Below are positions 29,093-37,438 of a stretch of 64,000 nucleotides of DNA, in pieces. Under the pieces are notes generated by a model. That model was not told where the DNA came from. It did not search any database and saw nothing but the letters and a program-made list of their open reading frames with translations. Each line of letters begins with the position of its first letter. The stretch's first letter is position 1. Source of the DNA: Alcanivorax sediminis (GTDB lineage: Bacteria; Pseudomonadota; Gammaproteobacteria; Pseudomonadales; Alcanivoracaceae); contig NZ_WIRE01000002.1 in NCBI RefSeq assembly GCF_009601165.1, forward strand, positions 124,001-188,000, in the 5' to 3' direction. The position numbers and the translations under genes are program-made.

Positions 29093-31969
29093 TTACTCTT
29101 GTTCCGAGGGTGACAGACAGGTATGTGTGCCAAGCTGCTGTGTGTCGTTCGCTGAGGCAGTGAATGTGAACTTAACAGTACACAGTCCAGCACGGGAGAT
29201 AATACCAATTTCGTTTTCGCCTTCCTTGAGGCCGCGCAGCAAGGTTTGACCCTCGCTACCCACGGTGGTGGGGCTGGCGTTGGGGATCAGCACCCGGGCG
29301 CCTGCGGAAATGGGCTTTCCGGCGCTGTCCTGAATGACCAGAGAGGCGCTGTTTGGCGTTTCCGGGTCTGCCGGGGCCGATGCGGCTATGGCGGCAACGG
29401 GTTGAGCCGGTTCCACGGGGGGCGCTTCAGGCTGGCTCTCTTCTTCAACGGGCTGCGGGGCTGGCTCGATGGCTGCAGGCGGGTCCAGCCGTTCTGAAGG
29501 TGCCAGGCAGGTGGCTGGGCCCAGCCGTTGCAAGGTTCCCGGCTCAGGGATGAAATCAAAGGTGAGGGTGCACAGGCTGCCACCACTGATGATGCCGATT
29601 TCATTATTGCCTGCGGAAAGCCCCTGCAGGAAAATCTCGCCATCAAATCCGACCACGGTCGCTTCGGCACCTGGCAACAGAACTCGCCCGCCGGCAGGGA
29701 TTGGGTCGCCGGTGGCATCGATGGCAACCAGTATTGCGCTGTGGGTCTGCTGTATATCAAACAGAGCGGTGACCCCTGTCAACTCCGAGGGCTTGAGAAT
29801 GAGCTCGGGTGCCTGCAACTGGGCATCCATGGGCAGGTTGTCCACGTCGATGGACAGGGTGTTGTCCTGCCAGGGCACCAGATCAGGCATTAGCAGTCGG
29901 CCCTTGCTGTTGGTGTGGCCAATGACCCGGTTGGCTCGCCGGACGGGCAGATCGGCGAAACCGCCTGTGTCCACGATGGCAAAGCTGTTGTACATGCTGT
30001 TGGACGCAAAAACATCATCGTAATTGGTCACAAAAGCGCCGTTCAGGCTGGCGAAGCTGTTCAGCTCATTACCCTGCCCGTAAACGCCTGCCTCAAGATC
30101 GACATAGGGGGTCCACCAGCGTCCGCGGGCCTGACGGGTTCCATCACTATCAGGGCTGTAGGCCAGGTCCCAGCCCAGGTCCCAGAACTCGTCCACTTGC
30201 TGGCGCAGGGTCAGCAGAGTGTCAGTTTCATTGTCTTTTTCGTAGTGATCGAACCTGGCGCCAGCTTGTATGGGCTGCCTGCCCGTAGAGCGCAACCGGT
30301 AGAGGAAGCCCGCGAGCCAGGTGCGATCGTCACTGTCATCCAGGTTCTGATTGACGCTCAGGGTGACGGAAAGCTGCTTCCACAGCGTGCGACTATGGCC
30401 CAGAACAAAGAAACGGCTGTTATCCCCGTCGAATAACCGGGTCTCCAGATAGCTGGCGCTGATGTCACCCTGTTCCGCCAGGTTCAGGTTGGCGTTCAGC
30501 TGCAGGCTGCTCTTGATGTTGGGCAGTACGTCCAGGCTGTTACTCAGATCCCGGTATCCCTCGGTGCGTTGAGTCAGCTGGCCACTGACACCGAAACGCC
30601 GGGTGCGGAATTCATGTCCGAGTACCCACTGGGTTCCGCTGTCGTCGTCATCCTGGCCGTGGGCAAGTGCAAGGTTGGATACCCCGAACATGCCTGGGCG
30701 AAAAACCACACCCGCACCGGCATTGAGAAGCTCGGCACTGAGGCTGCTGGTGCCTTCGAAGGTCAGTCGCTCATTGTAGCCATAACGTGCTACGCCGGTT
30801 CCGATGGGCTTGCCGTCATAGTCATTGGAGCGCTGACCGTAGTAACGGCGAGCTGTACCCAGGGTGCCGGAATAGTCCCAGAGACCTTCGCGCAGCAGTT
30901 TGGGGCTGACATAAAAGGGTACGGTCTGGGTCACCTGCCGACCCAGAGTGTCGGTGGTGACAACCTGCACCTCGCCCAGCCCCGTCACCCGGGGAGACGT
31001 TTCCAGAACAAAAGGCCCGGGCTGTATGGGTTGGTCTGCAAGGCGCAAGTTATTGACGAACACCTCCAGTGCGGAAGGCAGAGTTGCGGACCCGCTGATC
31101 TGGGGAAGCGGAAAAGTAATCAGGTCAGGCCTGGAGGAAAAGTTGCGGGACAGCTGAACACCCGCGAGCCTCACTGAGGGCATCCAGGTCAGAGCGCCGT
31201 TAATCGTATCGCCTACCATCCAGGTCTGCATACGCTGGGGGTTGGTATAGCGCCAGTAGCTGTCCAGCCGAACATAGTCGCCACTGTCTTCCAGCTCATG
31301 GTTCCAACGCACCAGACCGCTGGTGCTGGCAATCCCCCAGTCATCAAACAGGCGCAGTTCATGACTGGCAGAGGTGCTTTCTCCGCCATTGTCCAGCCAG
31401 GTGCTGTAGGCGTCGTAGTTGAGCAGGGCTCCCTGGCCGCGCTGGACAGGACTGTTTCCCGGAAAGTACCCCGCATTGAGGGTCTGGTGTGGCAGCCACT
31501 CTGCGGGAACCAGCAGGTTGATCTGCTGGCTGTTGTTATCGTAGTGGCCAGCGATGCCAAGCTGGTTGAGCGTCTGCCACTGCTCGTCACTGCTGCCGGG
31601 AATATCAATGCCCTGGGCCGCCAGGGCCCGGGTATCCACTGCGACCTCTTCACCGTACACCTGCACAGGAAGCATCCGTGGTGTGGCTTGGCCATTGAGG
31701 ATCAACTGAGGGTAGGCAATGTAGGCGGCAGTGGCCTGGCCGCGAGCCTGTGCCCGCAGCTTGGCGATATCGGATTGGGTAAAGGTGTTGTCCAGTGAAA
31801 CGACTCTGGAAGCCGCGATATCTGCTGCGGCAATGCGCGGGGAGGCTTCGTCACTACCCCATGCAAGGGGGGTGAACAGGTAGAGCGACGCAAAGAGGAA
31901 TGGGGTTGATAGTACTGAACCCGAGCGGCGCCCAGCGCACAACCTTTCCTGCAACAGCTTTGCCTTCAC
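29093..31969 (-). CDS. Outer-membrane pilus usher with duplicated C-terminal domain
   Basis: A 958-residue fimbrial usher, longer than the usual 780-850. After the signal peptide (end about residue 38) come the N-terminal domain, a beta barrel with plug (about 150-690; LRLADQPIQPGPFVLETSPR is typical) and the C-terminal domains. Residues about 745-827 and 876-958 are repeats of one another, both with a xGxPI(P/S)AGxRVL(L/I)P start, a GxNEIGIIS centre and a Cys pair. A Pro/Glu-rich linker of about 48 residues joins them. The start is a GTG at 31969 with AAGGA nine bases before it. It forms an operon with pilin, chaperone and tip genes. Confidence 0.88.
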   Translation of the reverse strand: MKAKLLQERLCAGRRSGSVLSTPFLFASLYLFTPLAWGSDEASPRIAAADIAASRVVSLDNTFTQSDIAKLRAQARGQATAAYIAYPQLILNGQATPRMLPVQVYGEEVAVDTRALAAQGIDIPGSSDEQWQTLNQLGIAGHYDNNSQQINLLVPAEWLPHQTLNAGYFPGNSPVQRGQGALLNYDAYSTWLDNGGESTSASHELRLFDDWGIASTSGLVRWNHELEDSGDYVRLDSYWRYTNPQRMQTWMVGDTINGALTWMPSVRLAGVQLSRNFSSRPDLITFPLPQISGSATLPSALEVFVNNLRLADQPIQPGPFVLETSPRVTGLGEVQVVTTDTLGRQVTQTVPFYVSPKLLREGLWDYSGTLGTARRYYGQRSNDYDGKPIGTGVARYGYNERLTFEGTSSLSAELLNAGAGVVFRPGMFGVSNLALAHGQDDDDSGTQWVLGHEFRTRRFGVSGQLTQRTEGYRDLSNSLDVLPNIKSSLQLNANLNLAEQGDISASYLETRLFDGDNSRFFVLGHSRTLWKQLSVTLSVNQNLDDSDDRTWLAGFLYRLRSTGRQPIQAGARFDHYEKDNETDTLLTLRQQVDEFWDLGWDLAYSPDSDGTRQARGRWWTPYVDLEAGVYGQGNELNSFASLNGAFVTNYDDVFASNSMYNSFAIVDTGGFADLPVRRANRVIGHTNSKGRLLMPDLVPWQDNTLSIDVDNLPMDAQLQAPELILKPSELTGVTALFDIQQTHSAILVAIDATGDPIPAGGRVLLPGAEATVVGFDGEIFLQGLSAGNNEIGIISGGSLCTLTFDFIPEPGTLQRLGPATCLAPSERLDPPAAIEPAPQPVEEESQPEAPPVEPAQPVAAIAASAPADPETPNSASLVIQDSAGKPISAGARVLIPNASPTTVGSEGQTLLRGLKEGENEIGIISRAGLCTVKFTFTASANDTQQLGTHTCLSPSEQE

Positions 31970-31993
31970 TTACCGACATCCTTGTGTCCTCTA

Positions 31994-32017
31994 CCCGGAC
32001 TGGGGATTCAGTCCGGG
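31994..32017 (-). promoter_or_regulatory. Stem-loop between pilin and usher genes
   Basis: Perfect eight-base stem CCCGGACT/AGTCCGGG with an eight-base loop, without a T run, in the 74-base gap between pilin stop and usher start. Such a hairpin could act as a partial terminator or 3' stabiliser that favours pilin over usher expression. Confidence 0.65.
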
Positions 32018-32043
32018 AGGGGCAATGATAGCGGTTTATCCGC

Positions 32044-32544
32044 TTAGAACGTAACGGTAACGGTGACAGTATCGCTCAGGGCGATACCGGTGCCGTCAGG
32101 AGCGTCAGCCGCGTTCAGGGTCATGGTCTGGGCCGGGATATTACCGTTGACGGTGTAGGTTTGCTCTGCACTGTTACCGGTATTGGCTTCTGTGTTCGTG
32201 CTATCCCAGGCGGTGGTGCCGTCAGTCTGGAACAGTTCGTATTCCACGGAAGAGCCATTGGCGGAAGTCATGAAGCGAGCACCATTGGTGCCACTCAGTC
32301 CTACGGTGTAGGCAGTATTGTTGGAGCAGGTGACGCCCAGGGTCGCCGCGGCGGTAATGCCGCCAGTATTGACTGCTGCCTCAGTCTGGGTGCCGAAATC
32401 CACATTGTTGACCTGGCTCACGGTGCAGGAACCAATCAGGGTCAGCAATACGTCGAAGGTGCCGGTGGCGGTGGCAGCCTGAGAGGCCAGTGGAGCGCTC
32501 AACATGGCGGCGGACAGGGCGGCAAGCGAAAGACTCTTTTTCAT
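32044..32544 (-). CDS. Major SCPU-domain pilin
   Basis: A 166-residue secreted subunit: signal peptide MKKSLSLAALSAAMLSAPLA, then one spore-coat-U domain with Cys near residues 40 and 76 and the block NVDFGTQTEAAVN. The C-terminal strand is DTVTVTVTF, typical of donor-strand subunits. It heads the four-gene pilus operon (pilin, usher, chaperone, tip). The start at 32544 follows GGAG at seven bases; a longer frame upstream is not credible. Compared with the six-gene csu operon this system lacks minor subunit genes. Confidence 0.88.
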   Translation of the reverse strand: MKKSLSLAALSAAMLSAPLASQAATATGTFDVLLTLIGSCTVSQVNNVDFGTQTEAAVNTGGITAAATLGVTCSNNTAYTVGLSGTNGARFMTSANGSSVEYELFQTDGTTAWDSTNTEANTGNSAEQTYTVNGNIPAQTMTLNAADAPDGTGIALSDTVTVTVTF

Positions 32545-32580
32545 TGGAATTCTCCATTCCCGGTACAGTGTTTGGTCTTG

Positions 32581-32596
32581 TGTGACTTGCGTCACA
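32581..32596 (-). promoter_or_regulatory. CRP/Vfr-like binding site overlapping the pilin promoter
   Basis: TGTGACTTGCGTCACA is a perfect TGTGA-N6-TCACA site. On the minus strand it starts within a good -10 hexamer (GATAAT, 32596-32601). It therefore covers the likely transcription start, 37 bases before the pilin ATG. That position suggests repression rather than activation by a CRP/Vfr-type protein. Confidence 0.7.
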
Positions 32597-32601
32597 TTAT
32601 C

Positions 32602-33221
32602 GTCATTGGGTTCAGAAGATAAGATGAGACTCCCCGTAGGTAAATCCTCTTCTGTTAATCTTGTGTAAAACCAAGATGAACGGCGTTCATGTCGGCCTGA
32701 ATGGTCATACCCCCGATCCACGTTTTTACCTGTGCCGAACCGGCAACCTTGGTTGGGCCTGATTGATCGGTACAGGAACAGGTACAGGCTTACGTGCATC
32801 CAGGCAGCCGTTATAGGTGGCAGCCCCGAGCAGGGTGGCGAGCGCATTCAGCATGTCTTTAATTGTGGTGGTCATTCCTTGTCCTCCATCGTTTCAGTCA
32901 CTTCTGACACTAAACCCCGTGTTTTCCTTCTCGCCATCGCTTTGGGACAGGCGCATTCCGGAAAGGGACAAAATGCAGGGGCGCTGGGTAGGTGGTCGTT
33001 ACAGGGCGATGGTCGGTCTGGTCGGAAGGATGTCGTGTTGGCGGTCAGCGAATAAGGCTTTCCGCGATCTATTGATGGCACGAAGTGATTGGCTTGACCC
33101 GCGCACCAAGGGGCGACTGCGAAGTGGTGAAAAAGCGTTGATTTGCAGGTGGTGAACTGGACAGACTTGGGGGGAGAGACAAGGGACGCTACAGGATCGA
33201 TCAACAGTATTAAGGACGGCC
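32602..33221. other. Intergenic region between pilus operon and beta-CASP gene
   Basis: No convincing gene in about 620 bases. A perfect inverted repeat ATGAAC-GGC-GTTCAT lies at 32676-32690, upstream of the pilus promoter, and may bind a regulator. The remaining frames have no ribosome sites or family signatures. Confidence 0.45.
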
Positions 33222-34661
33222 ATGCAAAACGAGAATGTGGGGACCGGGGACCGCGCCGGGGCATTGACGATTACCTCTCACGGTGCGGCAGGGGAGGTGA
33301 CGGGCTCCTGCCATCAGGTTGCTGTGGCGGGCAGGCAACTGTTGCTGGATTGCGGCATGCACCAGGGCGGTGATGCGGTAAAGCGCCTGCAGGACGAGCA
33401 ATTCGGCTTTGTACCCCGGCAGATCGATGCGGTGGTGCTGTCCCATGCCCATCTGGATCACAGTGGTCTTTTGCCTTTACTCGTGGCGGAAGGATTCGGC
33501 GGCCCCATCTACTGCACAGGTCCTACCCTGAACCTGCTGGCCATTATGCTGGAAGATGCGGCCAACCTTTATCAGCGCGATCTGGATCACAGCAATCTCC
33601 GCCGCAAGCGAGCCGGCCGGGCCACGCTGAAGCCTCGTTATACGCTGGAGCATGTGCGGCAAGTGCTGGAACAGTGTCAGCCCATGGAGTACCACGAGCA
33701 GGAGGCTGTTTTTTCTGGCGTCTCCCTGCGTTTCCATGATGCGGGCCATATTCTGGGTTCGGCGGTGGTAGAACTGACCATTGCCGGAGAGCCCGATAGA
33801 ACGCTGGTGTTTTCCGGTGACCTGGGCGCAAACGAGCGGGTATTGATGCGCTGCCCGGAAGTGCCGGAGCGGGCCGACCTGGTGTTGATGGAAAGCACCT
33901 ACGGGGATCGGGATCATCGTAGCCAGGAAGACACCATGGGGGAGTTGGAACAGATCATCGCCCAGGCCAACAACGATGGTGTGATCATGATGCCGGCCTT
34001 TGCGGTCGGCCGAACCCAGGAGCTGCTGTTCCATCTTGGCTGTCTTTATCATCGTGGACTGCTTGGCGGCTGGCATGTATTTCTGGATAGCCCCATGGCC
34101 CTGGAAGTGACCGGCCTTTATGACCAGTGGCTGGACGCGCTGGACGAGCAGGACCAGCGTGTCATGGCGCACTATGGTGCGCGCACACTTCAGGATTTTC
34201 TGCCGGTACTGACACCCACCCCTTCCGTGGAAGAGTCCATGCAGATTAACCGCATTGAACGGGGCGCGATCATTATTGCCGGTAGCGGCATGTGTAATGG
34301 CGGTCGCATCCGCCACCATCTCAAGCATCGCCTTTGGCAATCACGCAATCATCTGGTGTTTACGGGTTATCAGGCCCGAGGAACCCTGGGTAGACGGTTG
34401 GTGGATGGGGCAACCCATATCCGCATGTTCGGTCAGCGCTATGCCGTCAAGGCACAGCTGCATACGCTGGGCGGTTTCTCGGCGCACGCCGGACGTCATG
34501 AATTGCTGGCCTGGGCGAACAAGTTTGAAGACTCCCCACAGTTTCGTCTGGTCCACGGAGAGCCCGAAGCCTTGCAGAGCCTTGCGAATGCGCTGGCGGA
34601 CCTGGGCAAGCGTGTGACGGTGGCGGAGCAGGGGGTCACATTCGTTCCAGACTTCACTTGA
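33222..34661 (+). CDS. Beta-CASP metallo-beta-lactamase-fold hydrolase (RNA exonuclease-like)
   Basis: A 479-residue protein of the MBL-fold beta-CASP family, whose members process RNA 3' or 5' ends. The zinc motif SHAHLDHSG is at about residue 74-82, HDAGHILGS near 172, SGDLG near 194 and MESTYGDRDH near 225. The beta-CASP insertion spans about 240-375 (MPAFAVGRTQELL, FLDSPMA), and the RMMBL end has GGFSAHAGRHELLAW near 423-437. It is the first gene of an operon with a P-type ATPase nine bases downstream. AAGGA precedes the ATG. Its nucleic acid target is unknown. Confidence 0.88.
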   Translation: MQNENVGTGDRAGALTITSHGAAGEVTGSCHQVAVAGRQLLLDCGMHQGGDAVKRLQDEQFGFVPRQIDAVVLSHAHLDHSGLLPLLVAEGFGGPIYCTGPTLNLLAIMLEDAANLYQRDLDHSNLRRKRAGRATLKPRYTLEHVRQVLEQCQPMEYHEQEAVFSGVSLRFHDAGHILGSAVVELTIAGEPDRTLVFSGDLGANERVLMRCPEVPERADLVLMESTYGDRDHRSQEDTMGELEQIIAQANNDGVIMMPAFAVGRTQELLFHLGCLYHRGLLGGWHVFLDSPMALEVTGLYDQWLDALDEQDQRVMAHYGARTLQDFLPVLTPTPSVEESMQINRIERGAIIIAGSGMCNGGRIRHHLKHRLWQSRNHLVFTGYQARGTLGRRLVDGATHIRMFGQRYAVKAQLHTLGGFSAHAGRHELLAWANKFEDSPQFRLVHGEPEALQSLANALADLGKRVTVAEQGVTFVPDFT

Positions 34662-34670
34662 GGGTGATGC

Positions 34671-37379
34671 ATGGACGCCTCTCCACAGCGGGACTGGCAT
34701 TACCAGACAGAGACCTCCTTGCTGCAAACACTTGGCAGCCTTGAGGGGGGATTGAGCGACGCCCAGGTCCGCGAGCGGCGTCAGCGTTTTGGTGAGAATC
34801 GATTGCTGGATCAGCGTCGACGTGGTCCCTGGCGACGTCTCGCTGGCCAGTTCCATAATGTCTTGCTTTACGTGCTGCTGGTTGCGGCAGTGCTGGCTCT
34901 GTTCATGGGCCATACCAGCGATGCGGTGGTTATCGTCATGGTGGTGCTGATCAATGCCGTGGTGGGGTTTGTTCAGGAAGGCAAGGCAGAGGCCGCATTG
35001 CAGGCGATTCAGCAGATGCTGGTATCCAGCTGCCGGGTATGGCGCGGTGGTCAGATCCAGACTCTGGATGCGGCAGCGCTGGTGCCCGGAGACCGGGTGG
35101 TGCTGGCCGCGGGGGATCGTGTCCCCGCAGATCTGCGGTTGCTCAGCGTCAGCGAGCTGCATTGTGATGAGGCGACGCTCACGGGCGAATCCGTGCCGGT
35201 GGGCAAGCGGGTGGCAACACTGCCGGAAGAAACGATCCTGGCCGAGCGTCACAACATGGTGTGGATGGGCTCGCTGGTGACCACGGGCTCCGCTGAAGGC
35301 CTGGTGGTGGCGACGGGTACGGCGACGCAGCTGGGGCGCATTGGCGAAATGGTGGCAACGGTGCAGTCTCCGGAGACGCCGTTGACCCGAGCGCTGGGGC
35401 GGCTTGGGCGTCAGCTGGCCATGCTGATTCTGGTGTTGTCAGCGGTGGGTCTGGCCTGGGCGGTGCTGGCCATGGGGTTGGCTCCCTCTGAGCTGCTGCC
35501 GGTGGCGGTGGGTATTGTGGTGGCTGCGATTCCAGAAGGGCTGCCCGCGATTGTCACGATTACTCTGGCCATTGGTGTGCAGCGCATGGCAAAGAGTCAT
35601 GCGGTCATTCGCAAGTTGCCGGTGGTGGAAGTATTGGGCTCGGTAACAGTCATCTGCTCCGACAAGACCGGCACCCTGACCCGCAACGAAATGACCACGC
35701 GCACCTTCGTGACATCGGCAGGCCGGATCCAGATTGGTGGCGAAGGTTACGCGCCTGAAGGCGCCATCGACAGTGACACTCCAGCGGCCTTGGCGTTGTT
35801 TGAGCAAGCAGCCCAGGTGGCCATGCTGTGCAACGATGCGAGGCTGGAGCAAGCGCAGGAGCAGTGGCGCTTGCATGGCGACCCCACCGAAGGCGCGCTC
35901 TATGTGATGGCCCGCAAGGCCGGGCTGGATGAAGGTTTTCGTCAAGGCTGCCCGCGTCTGGCGGAGTTGCCCTTTGCCACTGAGCGTCTATACATGGCCA
36001 CCCTCAATCAAGTGGGTGACCAGCAGCAGATCATGGTGAAAGGGGCGCCGGAACGACTGCTGGGCCTGTGCGAGTATCAGCAGACGGCGCAAGGCCACGA
36101 AGCGCTGGCACAGGATGTCTGGCAGCAAGCGCTGGACAGTCTGGCAGGGGAAGGGCTGCGGGTATTGGCGCTGGCCACCAGGTGGCTGCCGACAGGTCAG
36201 CCCACACTCACAGAACAGGACCTTGAAAGCGGGCTGGTCTTGCTGGGTCTCGCCGGCACTCTGGACCCGCCGCGCGAGGAGGCAGTAACGGCCGTGGCCG
36301 AGTGTCGTCGTGCTGGTATCCGTGTGAAGATGATCACGGGTGATAATCCGCAAACAGCGCGGGTGATTGCCTCTCAGGTTGGCTTGGCAGGCGGCAAGGT
36401 CATGACCGGCAAGATGCTGGCGCAAACGTCTGACGCGGAACTGGATGCGCTGCTGAATGAAGTGGATGTGTTTGCCCGTACCTCACCGGCAGACAAGTTG
36501 CGTCTGGTGGAACGCCTGCAGGCCGGAGGCCAGGTGGTGGCCATGACCGGTGATGGTGTCAATGATGCTCCGGCCCTGCAACGGGCGGACATTGGCATCG
36601 CCATGGGCGGCAAAGGCACGGATGCGGCCCGGGATGCGGCGGGGATGGTGCTGACTGATGACAACTTCGCCACCATCGCGGCGGCGGTGCGTGAAGGGCG
36701 CACCGTTTACGACAATATCGTCAAGGCACTCCTGTTTATTCTGCCAACCAGCCTGATTGAGGCCATGGTACTGATGGTGGCGGTGGTTCTGGGGGTGCCG
36801 TTGCCGATCACACCAGTACAGATTCTCTGGGTCAATATGATAACGGCTATCTCGCTGGCGCTGGCGCTGGCCTTCGAGCAGGGTGAGTCGGATCTGATGG
36901 CGCGCCCGCCCCGCTCACCGCGTCAGGGTTTGGTTACCCCCTTGCTGCTGTTCCGGTTGGCGTGGCTGGGCATAGTGGGTACGGCGGCCGTGTTCTGGCA
37001 GTACCACCGATTTGATGCTGAAGACCTGGACAGAGCTCGCAGCATGGCGGTGCTGACGCTGGTGTGGATTGAAATTGTTTATCTGTTCGCCTGTCGCCGG
37101 GTGCTGGCCCCGGCCTGGTCGCGGTTGTCTCTCAAAGGAGTGATGCCGGCCTTGCTGGCCTCCGCCGTGGTGGTGGTGTTGCAATGGGCGTTTCTGGAGC
37201 TGCCGCCTCTACAGCAACTGTTTGGCTCCGTGTCATTGTCGTGGCACCTGTGGAGCGAAGCCTTGTTCACGGCACTGTTGGTGTTGTTGGCGGTGGAAGG
37301 GGAAAAGGCGCTGGTTCGCCTGTTGAGGGGGGCGCATGGGGATTCAGAGCGGGTAATGAATAACGGAGTGGGGCGTTGA
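34671..37379 (+). CDS. P-type cation-transporting ATPase (P2-type, Ca2+-like)
   Basis: A 902-residue ion pump. An N-terminal cation-ATPase domain (about 10-75) is followed by the actuator motif TGES near residue 174, the ion-site helix AAIPEGLPAIVTITLAIG near 285, the phosphorylation motif DKTGT near 331, the hinge TGDGVNDAPAL near 624 and a six-helix C-terminal end. This plan fits the P2A/P2B group (calcium or other cations); residues that decide the ion cannot be called safely. It starts nine bases after the beta-CASP gene and is followed by a Na/Pi cotransporter, so the three form a probable ion/stress operon. Confidence 0.9.
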   Translation: MDASPQRDWHYQTETSLLQTLGSLEGGLSDAQVRERRQRFGENRLLDQRRRGPWRRLAGQFHNVLLYVLLVAAVLALFMGHTSDAVVIVMVVLINAVVGFVQEGKAEAALQAIQQMLVSSCRVWRGGQIQTLDAAALVPGDRVVLAAGDRVPADLRLLSVSELHCDEATLTGESVPVGKRVATLPEETILAERHNMVWMGSLVTTGSAEGLVVATGTATQLGRIGEMVATVQSPETPLTRALGRLGRQLAMLILVLSAVGLAWAVLAMGLAPSELLPVAVGIVVAAIPEGLPAIVTITLAIGVQRMAKSHAVIRKLPVVEVLGSVTVICSDKTGTLTRNEMTTRTFVTSAGRIQIGGEGYAPEGAIDSDTPAALALFEQAAQVAMLCNDARLEQAQEQWRLHGDPTEGALYVMARKAGLDEGFRQGCPRLAELPFATERLYMATLNQVGDQQQIMVKGAPERLLGLCEYQQTAQGHEALAQDVWQQALDSLAGEGLRVLALATRWLPTGQPTLTEQDLESGLVLLGLAGTLDPPREEAVTAVAECRRAGIRVKMITGDNPQTARVIASQVGLAGGKVMTGKMLAQTSDAELDALLNEVDVFARTSPADKLRLVERLQAGGQVVAMTGDGVNDAPALQRADIGIAMGGKGTDAARDAAGMVLTDDNFATIAAAVREGRTVYDNIVKALLFILPTSLIEAMVLMVAVVLGVPLPITPVQILWVNMITAISLALALAFEQGESDLMARPPRSPRQGLVTPLLLFRLAWLGIVGTAAVFWQYHRFDAEDLDRARSMAVLTLVWIEIVYLFACRRVLAPAWSRLSLKGVMPALLASAVVVVLQWAFLELPPLQQLFGSVSLSWHLWSEALFTALLVLLAVEGEKALVRLLRGAHGDSERVMNNGVGR

Positions 37380-37438
37380 TGGAAATCAGCGTCACCAGGA
37401 TCAGGCATGGCTCGGTTTGGCTGGGAGGCCGGGTGTAG

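Noticed and set aside
32872..33264. Minus-strand frame of 130 codons before the beta-CASP gene
   Set aside because: Overlaps the real start at 33222, has no ribosome site and has a Pro/Cys-rich shadow-like composition.
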